From assembly GCA_030673995.1 (NCBI GenBank), contig DAOUYU010000096.1, positions 1 to 6,633 on the forward strand: a DNA stretch of 6,633 nucleotides, written 5' to 3'. Origin of the DNA: Candidatus Aminicenantota bacterium. Lineage in GTDB: Bacteria; Acidobacteriota; Aminicenantia; Aminicenantales; Aminicenantaceae. Of this stretch, positions 6,371 to 6,633 are shown piece after piece. A program made the position numbers and the translations under genes. Below the pieces are notes generated by a model. That model ran no database searches and was not told the origin of the DNA. It worked only from the letters and a program-made list of their open reading frames with translations. Every line of letters starts with the position of its first letter. Positions within the stretch are counted from its first letter, which is position 1.

Positions 6371-6633
6371 AATACAATGTTCACGAGTTTATTCTTGATG
6401 TAAATTATTTTCTTGACTTTTTTTTCTCCAATATAATCCTGGATTCGGCTCAAACGGAGAGCTTTTTCCTTTGCTTTGTCTTCAGCTATATCTCTTTCTG
6501 CTTCAAATTTGCCCCTCAGTTTTCCGTTGATCTGAACCACGATAGTCACTCTCTCCTCAAGGGCTAACCTTGGATCAAAGGCCGGCCACGAAGATTTAAT
6601 AATATAGGTTTTGTGCCCCATTCTTTCCCAGAG
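6367..6633 (-). CDS. leuS: Leucyl-tRNA synthetase, C-terminal end (5'-truncated by window edge)
   Basis: Only the last 88 residues of leucyl-tRNA synthetase are visible; the open frame runs in from the right edge, so an internal ATG at 6621 is not the start. The visible part is the end of the anticodon-binding region and the small C-terminal domain that contacts the tRNA elbow. It reads LWERMGHK, then SWPAFDPRLALEE, VTIVVQINGKLRG (family VVQVNGKlRg) and the terminal KIIYIKNKLVNIVL (family IyVpgkLVNiVv), which is diagnostic for LeuS. The catalytic HIGH and KMSKS motifs and the editing domain lie outside the window. The TGA stop shares bases with the lptE ATG (ATGA), the first link of the leuS-lptE-holA operon. 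Confidence 0.95.
   Translation of the reverse strand, partial: LWERMGHKTYIIKSSWPAFDPRLALEERVTIVVQINGKLRGKFEAERDIAEDKAKEKALRLSRIQDYIGEKKVKKIIYIKNKLVNIVL

Noticed and set aside
1..6633. Search for CRISPR repeats, insertion-sequence ends, tRNA/rRNA genes, toxin-antitoxin or defence genes
   Set aside because: No direct-repeat array, transposase, terminal inverted repeats or RNA gene signature was seen; the window is filled by known housekeeping genes.

Overview
The window is a compact stretch of housekeeping genes from a diderm (Gram-negative) bacterium. LptE, an assembly factor for the LPS translocon, implies an LPS-containing outer membrane. The fused RibB-RibA enzyme, the moderately AT-rich and Lys/Glu-rich coding and the mixed gene neighbourhoods argue against an enteric bacterium. 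An environmental lineage of the Acidobacteriota/Aminicenantia, Nitrospirota or deltaproteobacterial kind would fit, but that placement is inference with low confidence.

Left arm, bases 1-2309, plus strand: three riboflavin genes in tight order. They are the 3' part of ribD (reductase domain), ribE (riboflavin synthase) and ribBA (3,4-dihydroxybutanone-4-phosphate synthase fused to GTP cyclohydrolase II). Together they cover every dedicated riboflavin step except lumazine synthase (ribH), which does not follow ribBA here. Middle, bases 2379-4407, minus strand: murJ (lipid II flippase) followed 7 bases later by dtd (D-aminoacyl-tRNA deacylase), converging on ribBA. Next, bases 4408-4775: an 89-base divergent spacer with a near-consensus sigma-70 promoter driving rpsT (ribosomal protein S20) on the plus strand. 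Right arm, bases 4753-6633, minus strand: leuS (3' end), lptE and holA, the same order as in Escherichia coli, coupled by a 4-base overlap and a 4-base gap. The 3' ends of holA and rpsT overlap by 23 bases.

Every base lies in or next to a recognisable gene; the only gaps are 69 and 89 bases. I see no mobile element, CRISPR array, RNA gene, phage gene or unknown system, and no riboswitch (an FMN element, if present, would lie upstream of ribD and outside the window). The observation most worth checking is in RibBA: the histidine that binds the catalytic metal in characterised dihydroxybutanone-phosphate synthases is a glutamine here, while the surrounding motifs are intact.
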